From: Nonomuraea rubra
GTDB lineage: Bacteria; Actinomycetota; Actinomycetes; Streptosporangiales; Streptosporangiaceae
Direction of reading: 5' to 3'
NCBI RefSeq assembly: GCF_014207985.1
Contig: NZ_JACHMI010000001.1
Span: 6,431,001-6,495,000, forward strand
DNA: 64,000 nt
Of the stretch, positions 15,551-23,220 are shown piece by piece (position 1 is the first letter of the stretch; each line of letters begins with the position of its first letter). The translations under genes and the position numbers were made by a program. The notes beneath the pieces are model-generated. The model saw only the letters and a program-made list of their open reading frames with translations, made no database searches and was not told the origin of the DNA.

Positions 15551-17425
15551 TCACAGTCCGATCTCGTGTCGCAGTTCCTGGGTGGACTCCACCCAGTTGC
15601 CGACGTTCCAGCGGCCGTAGGAGGGCAGGCCCCCGTCCGGGTCGGGCCCGTAGTAGACGGGGACGTGCACGATCGACAGGCCGGGGTGGGCGCGGGCCTT
15701 GTCCAGCGCCGCCCGCAGTTCCTCGGGCGTGGTGCCGCCGAACAGGGCGTTCACCCCGTTCACCGAGGCGCCCCAGGCCACGTAGTCGACCTCGACGTGG
15801 TCCCAGGTCGCGTGCTCGTGGCCGTACTGGGCGGCCTGAAGGCTGGAGATGGCGGCCATCCGCCGGTTGTCCAGGACGACCACGCAGCCGGTCGCGCCGT
15901 GCGCCACGCCGTCGATGAGCACCTGCGGGTTCATGGTGAACGAGCCGTCGCCGGTCACCGCCACCGCGTACCAGTCGTCCTCCGACAACGCCGTTGCCAG
16001 CACGGCGCTCGTGGCGAAGCCCATGTAGCTGGCGCCCGCCTCGGTGAAGGAGGCCTTGGGGTCGTCCTGGGCGGACATCTGGAACCCGTACGCCTGGACG
16101 TCGCCGGCGTCGAAGAACGTGACCGCCCGTGTCGCGGCCGCCCACTCCGCCACCGTGTGCACGGCGGCCGGCTGGGTGAGCACCTCCCGGCCCCAGACCG
16201 GGTCGTGCAGCCGGGGCCTGGCCAGGCGCTCCGCCTTGACGTCCTCCCAGGCGGCCCTGGCGGCCCGGCACTCGGCGAGCCAGGGGCTCTCCTGCGGCGC
16301 GGTCTCCCTGGCCTGGGCCTTCACGGCCTCGATCAGGGCGGCCAGGCTCAGCCGGGCGTCGCCGACGAGGGCGCTGGTCCGGGCGTAGTGCGTGGCGGCG
16401 TCGAGGTCGGCGTTGATGTTGACGACGTGCTGGACCTTCGGGTAGCCGGTGCGGGAGCTGTCGGCCTGGCAGACCGAGCGGGTGCCGACGGCGAGCAGCA
16501 GGTCGGCGTGCTCCATGGCGTGGTTGCCGCTCAGCGAGCCCTTGGAGCCGCCCACCATCATCTGGCGCGGGTGCCCCGAGGGGATGACGCCGAGGCTGAC
16601 CGGCGACATCACGAACACGCCGTCCACCAGGTCGGCCAGCTCCTCCAGCTCCTCGCGGCAGCCGTCCGCGCCGCCGCCGACCTTGATCACCACGCGCTGG
16701 GCGTCGAGCAGCCTGCGGGCGATCTCCGCGTACGACGCGGTGGGGTTGGCGGCGCCGAGCTGCGGCGGGGCGCCGACGGGCAGCTCGTCGAGGTTGAAGC
16801 CCTCGATCAGCTGGGGCTGGGTGTTCAGCGGCAGCAGCAGGTAGAAGGGCCCCGGCCGGTACGGGTGATCGACCTGGTTGAGTCCGCGGCGCAGCGCCGT
16901 CGGCAGCGCGCGCGGCGTGTGCAGCGAGTACGACGGGCCCATCGTCGCCGTCAGCCGGAGGAACAACCCCTGCTCCGGCCGCGGGATCTGCTGCATGTTG
17001 GGGCCCTCGTCCTCGGTGGTCTCGTCCCCGTAGAGGTGCCAGACGCCCACGCCGTCGCTCACGGCCACGAGGGAGCCGGCCATCGCCTGCAGCGCGCCCG
17101 GCCCGATCGAGGTGACCACTGCCGCCTTTTCACCGGTGGCCCACCGCAACGCTGTTGCCGCATGGGACGCCTCGGTCTCGTGCCGGACGGCGAACGTCCG
17201 TACGACGCCCGCGTCCTGGTAGGCGCGCAGCACCTCGCCCAGCTCGGTCGAGCCATGGCCGAGCACGGCGACGAACCGGGTCACCCCCTGCCTGACCAGC
17301 CCGAGAACGACCGCCTCAGCCATCGTCAGATCCTGCCTGCGCGGCAGCTCACCACTCTCCAGAGCCGCCTCGAAACTGCCGGCACGTGCGATCGCCGCTG
17401 CGCGCGCCACGCGTTCAGCAGTCAT
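15551..17425 (-). CDS. Thiamine-diphosphate-dependent enzyme, IolD/acetolactate synthase-like
   Basis: A 624-residue ThDP enzyme, probably the first gene of the catabolic operon. The N-terminal PYR domain contains the activating Glu in FAVRHETEASHAATAL, followed by SIGPGALQAMAG. A central domain follows (VVIKVGGGADG). The C-terminal PP domain has the ThDP motif VTGDGSFTMNPQV ending in LDNRRM. The layout resembles IolD, the decyclising trihydroxycyclohexane-dione hydrolase of inositol catabolism, more than biosynthetic acetolactate synthase. ATG 17425 follows GGAGGGGG; an upstream extension to 17521 is AT-richer and holds palindromes, so it was rejected. It probably cleaves a diketone or 2-keto intermediate. 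Confidence 0.85.
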   Translation of the reverse strand: MTAERVARAAAIARAGSFEAALESGELPRRQDLTMAEAVVLGLVRQGVTRFVAVLGHGSTELGEVLRAYQDAGVVRTFAVRHETEASHAATALRWATGEKAAVVTSIGPGALQAMAGSLVAVSDGVGVWHLYGDETTEDEGPNMQQIPRPEQGLFLRLTATMGPSYSLHTPRALPTALRRGLNQVDHPYRPGPFYLLLPLNTQPQLIEGFNLDELPVGAPPQLGAANPTASYAEIARRLLDAQRVVIKVGGGADGCREELEELADLVDGVFVMSPVSLGVIPSGHPRQMMVGGSKGSLSGNHAMEHADLLLAVGTRSVCQADSSRTGYPKVQHVVNINADLDAATHYARTSALVGDARLSLAALIEAVKAQARETAPQESPWLAECRAARAAWEDVKAERLARPRLHDPVWGREVLTQPAAVHTVAEWAAATRAVTFFDAGDVQAYGFQMSAQDDPKASFTEAGASYMGFATSAVLATALSEDDWYAVAVTGDGSFTMNPQVLIDGVAHGATGCVVVLDNRRMAAISSLQAAQYGHEHATWDHVEVDYVAWGASVNGVNALFGGTTPEELRAALDKARAHPGLSIVHVPVYYGPDPDGGLPSYGRWNVGNWVESTQELRHEIGL

Positions 17426-17484
17426 CGTGCTCGATTCCCCCTCCACCGCACTCCTTCGATGTCGTGGACGTAGCGGTGAACGTA

Positions 17485-17495
17485 CAACGCTGTTG
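17485..17495. promoter_or_regulatory. Palindrome CAAC-GCT-GTTG upstream of ThDP operon
   Basis: An 11-base symmetrical element lies 60 bases before the first operon gene. The same core occurs inside that gene near 17148 and, as CAACGCCGTTG, near 15988. It shares the GTTG/CAAC half with the larger palindrome at 17543. Possible accessory operator; low certainty because the core is short. Confidence 0.35.
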
Positions 17496-17542
17496 CGCGA
17501 CCGGCAATACTTCGGCAGCAATTTCCCTCAAATCGCCCAGAT

Positions 17543-17563
17543 GTGTTGTCTTAGTGACAACAC
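17543..17563. promoter_or_regulatory. Perfect palindrome GTGTTGTC-N5-GACAACAC, candidate operator
   Basis: Two perfect 8-base arms with a 5-base centre lie about 120 bases upstream of the operon's first start codon, in an AT-richer stretch suited to a promoter. The half GTTGTC recurs twice upstream of the IclR gene (CCGTTGTC near 12376 and 12400). This suggests a common regulator, most simply the operon's own IclR protein. Confidence 0.6.
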
Positions 17564-17769
17564 TCCGGGAGATCGGCGACCTCGCCGCCCGGGCGAGCGT
17601 CCGTGTGCTCGAAGGCGCCACCCCGGCGCCACGGCGGTCGCGACGGCGGTCGCGACGGCAACGGCCCGACGCCGAGCACTGGTGGCGCTGCCGGACGGTG
17701 TGGGAGTTCGCACGGAGCCGAGGACACGCCGCGGCCGGAGGCGCCGCGCGCAGCGCACGGCGCGGCGCA

Positions 17770-17817
17770 CCCACGGCGCGGCGGACCCACGGCGCGGCGG
17801 ACCCACGGCGCGGCGGG
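17770..17817. repeat. 16-bp tandem repeat, three copies
   Basis: CCCACGGCGCGGCGGA is repeated three times with one mismatch in the last base. It lies in a gene-free, very GC-rich stretch (about 17564-17847) between the ThDP operon promoter and the 3' end of the TetR gene. An imperfect direct repeat (CGGTCGCGACGG, twice) sits near 17636. I see no convincing gene in this gap. Confidence 0.85.
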
Positions 17818-17847
17818 CAACGCACAGCGCACGGCGTGCGGCGGTCG

Positions 17848-18600
17848 CTAACCGGCGAGGCGGCGCCGGTGGGCGCGCTGGCGGCAGGTGGGGCCGCAGT
17901 AGCGGGGTGGACGCCCGGTGGGACGGGCCGGGAGCGGTGCCCCGCATTCTCCGCAGTGGCGCGTAGCCGGAGTTTCGTGACGTGGCGACGAGGACGGGTC
18001 ACGGAACGGTCCGGGTTCCGTGACGGGACGGGTGCGCAACCCGTCCAGCAGCAGCCGTACGAGCTGGGCGCCACGCGCGGGGTCCCGGTGCGCGGAGCGC
18101 AGGGCGGCGCCGCCGACGGCCAGCGCCGACAGGTCGTCCACCCGTACGTCGGCCCGGATCACGCCTGCCTGCGTCGCGTCGCGCAGCAGGCGTTCCAGGG
18201 CCTCGTGGAAGCGCCGCACCGCGGCGGCCAGCACGGCACGCGGCCAGCCGCGGTCCCCGGTGAGCGCGTCGCACACGTGCTGGCGCCCCGCCGACTGCTC
18301 GATCACTTCGAGCAGGAAGCCGGACAGCGCGTCACCGGGAGCGGCGCGGGCTCTCCAGCGATCGGCGGCGGCCACCATGGTGTCGAGGTGTTCCGCGAGC
18401 ACCGCTTCGAGCAGGATGTCCTTGCTCGGGAAGTGCCGGTAGACCGTGCCTGCGCCGACCCCGGCCCGCTGCGCGATGACGCCGAGCGACGCCCCGGGCC
18501 CCTCCTCCGCGAACACCCGCATGGCCGTGCTCAGCACGAGCTCCCGGTTGCGGCGGGCGTCCGCGCGCCCGGCGGGCGCTGCGACCGGCGCTGCTGTCAT
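17848..18600 (-). CDS. TetR family regulator with C-terminal Cys4 zinc-ribbon-like tail
   Basis: A 250-residue repressor. The N-terminal TetR helix-turn-helix reads FAEEGPGASLGVIAQRAGVG then GTVYRHFPSKDILLEAV. The ligand domain runs to about residue 200. A basic tail with four cysteines follows: HCGECGAPLP (C-x2-C), about a dozen residues, then YCGPTCRQRAHRRR (C-x3-C). The tail looks like a small zinc-binding ribbon and may aid DNA binding. ATG 18600 was chosen; an upstream in-frame ATG at 18642 adds residues that overlap the promoter region. It is divergent from the NmrA-like gene at 18687, its likely target. Confidence 0.87.
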   Translation of the reverse strand: MTAAPVAAPAGRADARRNRELVLSTAMRVFAEEGPGASLGVIAQRAGVGAGTVYRHFPSKDILLEAVLAEHLDTMVAAADRWRARAAPGDALSGFLLEVIEQSAGRQHVCDALTGDRGWPRAVLAAAVRRFHEALERLLRDATQAGVIRADVRVDDLSALAVGGAALRSAHRDPARGAQLVRLLLDGLRTRPVTEPGPFRDPSSSPRHETPATRHCGECGAPLPARPTGRPPRYCGPTCRQRAHRRRLAG

Positions 18601-18686
18601 GTCACGAAATCCTTGTCTGCGGCGGCGAAACGGGTGGAGCATTCCGGACCGGGCCAGTATCTCCCACGTCTCCGGAGGACACCACC

Positions 18687-19604
18687 ATGACCACCGCTAC
18701 CCCCGCACGCACCGGCGCTGCGATTCTCGTCACCGGCGCCACCGGCAGGCAGGGCGGCGCCACCGCCCGGCGGCTGCTCGCCGGCGGGTGGAACGTCCGG
18801 GCGCTGGTGCGCGACCCGGCCGCGCCGGCCGCCGCCGGGCTGGCCGCCGCGGGCGCCCGGCTCGTACGCGGCGATTTCGACGATCCGGCGAGCCTGCCGC
18901 CGGCGCTGGACGGGGTCGCCGCCGTGTTCGGCGTTCCGCCGGTGGCCTTCGGCCCGGACGGGCCGCAGCCGGAGCTCGAAGCGGCCCGGGGCAGGGCGCT
19001 GATCGACGCCGCGGCCAAGGCGGGCGTCGAGCAGATCGTCTTCAGCACGGTCGCCTCCACCTCGGCCCCGACGCGAGGGGCGCGGGGCAAGACGCTGATC
19101 GAGGAGTACCTGCACGACCACGTGGCGCTGCCCACCGTGCTGCGCCCGGTCCGGTTCATGACGAACTATCTCGGCGCCGGGGTCGCCCACATCGACGGCA
19201 TCTCCCCTGACGGCGTGCACCGGCACCTCTTCCCTCCGAACGAGCCCATGCAGGTCATCGCGCTGGAGGACATCGCCGAGTTCGCCGCGCTGGCGTTCGC
19301 GGACCCGGCCCGGTTCGCCGGGCGCACCCTGGAGCTGGCCGGCGACGAGCCGACCCCGGTGGAGGCGGCCACCGCGATCGCGGCCGCCACGGGCCTGCCG
19401 ATCCGGTACGAGCAGCTCACCGACGCCGAGGCCGCTCGACTCGGCCGGGAGATCGCCGAAGCCAGGAAGCACTGGCAGGCCGGTCACCGCTGGCACGCCG
19501 ACATCGAGGCCCTGCGGGTCATCCATCCCGGCATGCGCACGCTCACCGGCTGGCTCGCCGGTTCCGGCGCCGCCGCCATCCGCGCTCAATTCACCGCGGC
19601 CTGA
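18687..19604 (+). CDS. NmrA-like NAD(P)-binding protein (atypical SDR)
   Basis: A 305-residue atypical short-chain dehydrogenase of the NmrA/HSCARG group. The dinucleotide site is ILVTGATGRQGGATARRLLA, followed by VRALVRDPAAPAAAG. The catalytic Tyr-x3-Lys of classical SDRs is not evident, as usual in NmrA-like proteins, which may sense redox state or act as quinone or NAD(P)H-dependent enzymes. Later segments (IDAAAKAGVEQIVFSTVAST, LEDIAEFAALAFADP) fit the family. ATG 18687 follows TCCGGAGGAC. It is divergent from the TetR gene ending its start at 18600, so regulation by that protein is likely. Confidence 0.9.
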   Translation: MTTATPARTGAAILVTGATGRQGGATARRLLAGGWNVRALVRDPAAPAAAGLAAAGARLVRGDFDDPASLPPALDGVAAVFGVPPVAFGPDGPQPELEAARGRALIDAAAKAGVEQIVFSTVASTSAPTRGARGKTLIEEYLHDHVALPTVLRPVRFMTNYLGAGVAHIDGISPDGVHRHLFPPNEPMQVIALEDIAEFAALAFADPARFAGRTLELAGDEPTPVEAATAIAAATGLPIRYEQLTDAEAARLGREIAEARKHWQAGHRWHADIEALRVIHPGMRTLTGWLAGSGAAAIRAQFTAA

Positions 19605-19644
19605 CGTTATGTAGGGGGGTGCGCCGCCTGAAAGCCAAAAAGAC

Positions 19645-19661
19645 GCGAGGACTTTCCTCGC
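19645..19661. terminator. Short hairpin downstream of NmrA-like gene
   Basis: GCGAGGA-CTT-TCCTCGC is a perfect 7-base stem with a 3-base loop, 40 bases after the stop at 19604. There is no U-tract on the plus strand. Read on the minus strand it is followed by a short T run, but no minus-strand gene ends here. Weak terminator candidate. Confidence 0.4.
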
Positions 19662-19793
19662 AAATCCAGACGGCCGGGAAATTTTTGCTCCGCGAGCGGG
19701 CCGCGGGGTAGCGCCCTGGGCTGTATCCAGGCGTAGTGTAGGCGTATCCGGACACGCGCCCGTCCCCCTGGGCTCTGATGGAGGTCCGCCGCT

Positions 19794-20177
19794 GTGCCGT
19801 CGCCGCTGACGTTCAGTTCTCAGTACCTGCCCGGCGTGACCGTGATCGCGGTTGCCGGGGAGGTGGACATCACCACCGCCCACCTCCTGGACGACTACAT
19901 CAGCCGCACGCGCCGACATCAGGGCGATCACGTGGTGCTCGATCTGAGCGAGGTGCCCTACCTGGGCGTCTCGGCTCTGCACGTCCTGCTGCACGCCCAC
20001 GACGTCGCCTACAGCAACGGGGCGAGCCTGCACGTGGCGGCGTTGCAGCGAGGGCCGGCGCACCTGCTCAGCGAGATCGAGGGCCGGCTGAACGTGCACG
20101 AAAGCTTGGAGCAGGCGATCCGCGCCGCGCTCCAGGCGGCGGCGCAGCCGTTCCCGGTCGGCGGCGGCGTGAGCTGA
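19794..20177 (+). CDS. STAS-domain anti-sigma factor antagonist
   Basis: A 127-residue single STAS domain, as in SpoIIAA/RsbV-type anti-anti-sigma factors that bind an anti-sigma kinase when unphosphorylated. The family pattern is clear: GVTVIAVAGEVDITTAHLL, then VVLDLSEVPYLGVSALHVLL, where the Ser of GVSAL is the expected phosphorylation site. GTG 19794 follows TGGAGGT. No anti-sigma kinase or sigma gene is adjacent; a PP2C-type phosphatase that could act on such proteins is encoded at 31496. The protein may feed into a stress or development sigma network. Confidence 0.9.
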   Translation: MPSPLTFSSQYLPGVTVIAVAGEVDITTAHLLDDYISRTRRHQGDHVVLDLSEVPYLGVSALHVLLHAHDVAYSNGASLHVAALQRGPAHLLSEIEGRLNVHESLEQAIRAALQAAAQPFPVGGGVS

Positions 20178-20257
20178 CGCGGACCTGGGGCCCGCGGCGC
20201 CTCACACGGCGTAATCGCGGCTGTACGCGGCCGGATCCGCGGCGTCGGCGGCCGGGC

Positions 20258-20346
20258 CCCGGCGTACGGCCGGGCCCGCGGCCAGGTCCCGGCGTACACG
20301 GCCGGGCCCGCGGCCAGGTCCCGGCGTACACGGCCGGGCCCGCGGC
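20258..20346. repeat. 32-bp tandem repeat, nearly three copies
   Basis: The unit begins CCCGGCGTACACGGCCGGG and continues CCCGCGGCCAGGT. The first copy lacks the CA dinucleotide (30 bases), and the third ends after 27 bases. Each unit contains CGGCCGGGCCCG, which is nearly self-complementary. It lies in the 535-base stretch between the STAS gene and the acyltransferase gene. Confidence 0.88.
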
Positions 20347-20369
20347 GGTGTGCGCACCCCCGCCGCGGC

Positions 20370-20603
20370 GTGGCCGCCGGCGAAACCCTGATCACGACGG
20401 GCGTTGCCCGCCGCCCGATCAAGGCGTTCGCCGACCGGCTCGCGCCTGCCGTAGCCGGACGCGCCGTCGTCAGCGGCGACGCCTCCGCCGGCGGGCACTA
20501 CGGCTGGTGTCCGAGCCGCCCCCGCCAGGTGCGCGGGGATCCGGGTACGGAACCACCGAAGGCCGCAGCCCCAGTAGCCCGAGATATTTCCTCGTCTGCA
20601 TGA
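20370..20603 (+). CDS. Hypothetical short ORF or gene fragment
   Basis: Seventy-seven codons from a GTG. I do not recognise the product. Up to about 20540 the frame has strong third-position G/C bias (reads GETLITTGVARRPIKAFADR and GRAVVSGDASAGGHYGW), as real genes here do; the last 20 codons lose it. There is no clear ribosome site and no conserved motif. It may be the scrap of a decayed gene next to the 32-bp repeats rather than a working gene. The rest of the stretch (20604-20712) is AT-rich and holds two TTTCGGCC direct repeats 18 bases apart. Confidence 0.3.
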   Translation: MAAGETLITTGVARRPIKAFADRLAPAVAGRAVVSGDASAGGHYGWCPSRPRQVRGDPGTEPPKAAAPVARDISSSA

Positions 20604-20712
20604 TGTCCTCCAGAGTTGTATACCGAACCTTTCGGCCTTTTCTCCTGTTTCGGCCGATATTCGCGACAACACGGCGGGTATAACGAGGCTTCCCAAATCA
20701 CGCAACGTGGCT

Positions 20713-21900
20713 TTATTTCGCCCTAGTCTTTGCTATCCCTCGACGACCGAGAAGCTGCATCGGCCGTTCGACGAAGCGGTGGCTCAGCCAGCTCGCCGGC
20801 ACCAGCAGGCCCAGGAACGCCACGCTGACGCCGATCTGTAACGGCAACGGCGACCAGCGCATCTCTCCGGCCACCTGCATGACGGCCAGAAGGATCGGCA
20901 GGTGTACGAGATAGAGGGAGTAGCTGATCGTCCCGAGCCAGGTGAGCACGGCGGGGATGGTCCGGGCCCGCCAGGCCATGGCGGCGGCGAAGGTGAGGAC
21001 GGCGAGCAGGATCGTCAGGCCCCACACGCCCGGCCGCACCCACCACCAGCCCGCGTTCAGCGCCCACAGGGGCATCGCGGCGACGACCCCCACGGCGACC
21101 GCCACCGGCCACAGCGGCCCCTGGCCGCGCTCCCACCGATGGACCGCCGTCCCGGCGAACATCACGGCCAGGATCGCCACGCCGAACCAGGGAACCCGGC
21201 TGCTCGACAACACCAGCACCAGAGCCATCCCACCCAGCACGTACGCCGCCACCGTGCGCCCGCGACCGGCCACCACGCACGCCATCCCCGTCACGAACAC
21301 CCCGCACGAGACCAGGGCCGCCCACCCGCCCGGCAACGGCGGCCCCGGCAGCACGAGCGCCGCGCCGGCCGCGACGAGCGCGAACAGCACCGGCAGCAGC
21401 CCCCGGCGGTCGCGCACACCGGCCGTGAACAGCGCGACGACCAGCAGGTAGAAGACCATCTCGTACGACAGCGTCCACATGGTGTTCAGCACGCCCGCCG
21501 CGCCCACCGCGTCCAGGAGCATCGTCGCGTGGGCGGCCACGGACGACAGGTCCCTGGACACCTCCGGCCGCACCGGGATCCACCAGGCCAGGGCGAGGAC
21601 CAGTCCGATCACTACGAGGTAGAGCGGGTACAGGCGGAAGAACCGCCCGATCCAGAACGCCCGCACGTCGCCGTGCCGCTCCAGCGAGGTCGGGATGATG
21701 TACCCGCTGACCAGGAAGAACACCAGCACGCCGTAGACGCCGAGGTTGAAGGAGGTGGGCCGTAACCAGGGCATGGCCCAGGTCGTCAGGTGCTCCCCCA
21801 CCACCGCGAGGGCGCCGAGGCCCCGCAGGGCGTCCAGCCAGGCGAGCCGGGGCGGGGTCTGGGGGGCGACACGTTCGGCTCGGGGAAGGGCCTGGGACAT
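20713..21900 (-). CDS. Acyltransferase 3 family membrane protein (OafA/YrhL-like)
   Basis: A 395-residue integral membrane O-acyltransferase with about ten hydrophobic segments. Family motifs are the start RLAWLDALRGLGALAVVGEH, with the conserved Arg and His, then GVLVFFLVSGYIIPTSL and RFFRLYPLYLVV. The C-terminal ISYSLYLVHLPILL is also typical. These proteins acetylate or acylate cell-surface glycans or secondary metabolites. ATG 21900 is preferred to 21942 because the intervening codons lack the local codon bias. The gene stands alone, with the TetR gene upstream on the same strand. Confidence 0.9.
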   Translation of the reverse strand: MSQALPRAERVAPQTPPRLAWLDALRGLGALAVVGEHLTTWAMPWLRPTSFNLGVYGVLVFFLVSGYIIPTSLERHGDVRAFWIGRFFRLYPLYLVVIGLVLALAWWIPVRPEVSRDLSSVAAHATMLLDAVGAAGVLNTMWTLSYEMVFYLLVVALFTAGVRDRRGLLPVLFALVAAGAALVLPGPPLPGGWAALVSCGVFVTGMACVVAGRGRTVAAYVLGGMALVLVLSSSRVPWFGVAILAVMFAGTAVHRWERGQGPLWPVAVAVGVVAAMPLWALNAGWWWVRPGVWGLTILLAVLTFAAAMAWRARTIPAVLTWLGTISYSLYLVHLPILLAVMQVAGEMRWSPLPLQIGVSVAFLGLLVPASWLSHRFVERPMQLLGRRGIAKTRAK

Positions 21901-21967
21901 ATGGCTCAACGTATCGGATTCGTGATCCTTTGCCTGCCGCATTTTCCGGCCAGATCTCGCGAGAGGT

Positions 21968-22519
21968 TCACGAGCCGAGGGTTCTCGTGAGCCTGGTCAG
22001 CGCTTCGGTGATCTGCTCAGGGGTGAGGCCGAGCACCGTGCGCTGGTAGCCGTACACCTCCGGTGCCAGCGGGGCGAGCAGGACGTCGACCAGCGCGTCC
22101 GGCCGGGGGCTGCCCGCGGCGGTCAGGAGCGCGCGCACGTGGGCGCGCCAGAAGCCGTACGCGCCCGTCTCGAAGCGGGAGCGGCCCACCTCCGAGCCGA
22201 GCACCAGGTGGGAGTGGTCCTCCAGCAGGCGGACCATGGCGGCGTAGAAGGCGGCCAGCCGCTCGGCCGGCGGCGCTCCCGGGCCCAGGGGCGGCTCGCC
22301 GCGCAGCAGGCGTTCTTGCAGGTCCCGCTCGTGCTCGTCGAGCAGCGCGACGGCGATCGAGGCCCGGTCGGGATAGCGGCGGTAGAGCGTGCCCCGGCCC
22401 ACCCCGGCCAGCTTGGCGATGTCGTCCATCGTCACGTCCTGCGGGGGCCGCTGCGCGAACAGCAGGGCGGCCGCCTCGAGGATCCGGGCGCGGTTGCGTG
22501 CGGCGTCGGCTCTCTCCAT
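21968..22519 (-). CDS. TetR family regulator
   Basis: A 183-residue repressor with a typical N-terminal domain: NRARILEAAALLFAQRPPQ, DVTMDDIAKLAGVGRGTLYR, RYPDRASIAVALL. The rest is an all-helical ligand domain. ATG 22519 starts the MERADA sequence; the possible upstream start at 22579 would run through the operators. It is divergent from the azoreductase/SMR pair, and the 74-base gap contains two perfect palindromes. It almost certainly represses both directions, with a quinone, dye or quaternary ammonium compound as a plausible inducer. Confidence 0.92.
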   Translation of the reverse strand: MERADAARNRARILEAAALLFAQRPPQDVTMDDIAKLAGVGRGTLYRRYPDRASIAVALLDEHERDLQERLLRGEPPLGPGAPPAERLAAFYAAMVRLLEDHSHLVLGSEVGRSRFETGAYGFWRAHVRALLTAAGSPRPDALVDVLLAPLAPEVYGYQRTVLGLTPEQITEALTRLTRTLGS

Positions 22520-22533
22520 GCACCCGATTGTAT

Positions 22534-22550
22534 CCGGACACGCTGTCCGG
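22534..22550. promoter_or_regulatory. TetR operator 1, CCGGACA-CGC-TGTCCGG
   Basis: Perfect 7-base inverted arms with a 3-base centre, 15 bases upstream of the TetR start codon. It shares the GGACA/TGTCC core with operator 2, 27 bases away centre to centre. Position and repetition make it a strong autoregulatory operator candidate. Confidence 0.82.
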
Positions 22551-22560
22551 TTATATTGAA

Positions 22561-22577
22561 GTGGACAGCGTGTCCAC
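22561..22577. promoter_or_regulatory. TetR operator 2, GTGGACA-GCG-TGTCCAC
   Basis: Perfect 7-base inverted arms with a 3-base centre, 17 bases before the azoreductase start codon. It would block transcription of the azoreductase/SMR operon. The core matches operator 1. Confidence 0.82.
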
Positions 22578-22593
22578 ATATCAGGGAGAGATC

Positions 22594-23220
22594 ATGCTGC
22601 TGCACCTGGACTCCAGCGCCCGCCGGGCGTCGTTCTCGCGGAGGCTGTCGGGCGTGTACGCCGAGACCTGGCGCGCCGCCCACCCGCAGGCCGGCTACGT
22701 CTACCGCGACCTGGCCGCGCAGCCCGTGCCGCACATCGGCGAGGCGTGGACCGAGCTGTGCGACCACATCCTGGAGCACGAGATCACCGACCTCTCGCGC
22801 TACCGGGAGGCGGTCCGCACCCCGGCCCAGCGCCAGGCGTGGGCCGTCGTGGAGCCGCTGCTCGACGAGGTGGCCGCGGCCGAGGTGATCCTCATCGGCA
22901 CGCCGATGTACAACTACTCGATCCCCTCGGCGCTGAAGGCCTGGCTCGACCAGATCACGTTCCCCAAGATGTCGCTCGCCGGGCGGTCGTTCGTGGTGAC
23001 GAGCGCGCGCGGCGGCGCGTACGGCCCCGGCACGCCGCGCGAGCCGTACGACCATCAGGAGCGCTACCTGCGCGACTTCTTCAAGGGGCACTTCAGGGTC
23101 GAGGACGTGACGTTCATCCACGCGGAGCTGGTCAACGCCCGCCTCGACCCGGCGCTGGCGCACCTGCGTGGACGGCACGAGGAGTCGCTGGCCGCGGCGC
23201 TCAAGGAGGCGGCGCGATGA
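22594..23220 (+). CDS. FMN-dependent NADH-azoreductase / quinone reductase (AzoR-like)
   Basis: A 208-residue flavodoxin-fold reductase. The N-terminal LLHLDSSARRASFSRRLSGV is the phosphate-binding loop of AzoR/NQO-type enzymes. IGTPMYNYSIPSALKAWLDQ carries the isoalloxazine-contact motif MYN. VVTSARGGAYGPGTP matches the later flavin loop. It would reduce quinones or azo dyes by two electrons at the expense of NAD(P)H. ATG 22594 is right after the second operator. Its stop overlaps the SMR transporter start (ATGA), so the two proteins act together in detoxification under the divergent TetR repressor. Confidence 0.92.
   Translation: MLLHLDSSARRASFSRRLSGVYAETWRAAHPQAGYVYRDLAAQPVPHIGEAWTELCDHILEHEITDLSRYREAVRTPAQRQAWAVVEPLLDEVAAAEVILIGTPMYNYSIPSALKAWLDQITFPKMSLAGRSFVVTSARGGAYGPGTPREPYDHQERYLRDFFKGHFRVEDVTFIHAELVNARLDPALAHLRGRHEESLAAALKEAAR

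Noticed and set aside
12208..17473. Long plus-strand frames across the catabolic operon
   Set aside because: The minus-strand genes there have full catalytic motifs and overlapping starts and stops. The plus frames have biased composition without motifs.
17770..17817. Possible CRISPR-like repeat
   Set aside because: The 16-bp units are adjacent with no spacers, and no cas genes are present. It is a simple tandem repeat. The same applies to the arrays at 4318, 20258, 47401 and 55922.
20202..20705. Minus-strand ORFs over the 32-bp repeats
   Set aside because: Low-complexity Gly/Pro/Arg translation of the repeats, no ribosome site, no conserved motif.
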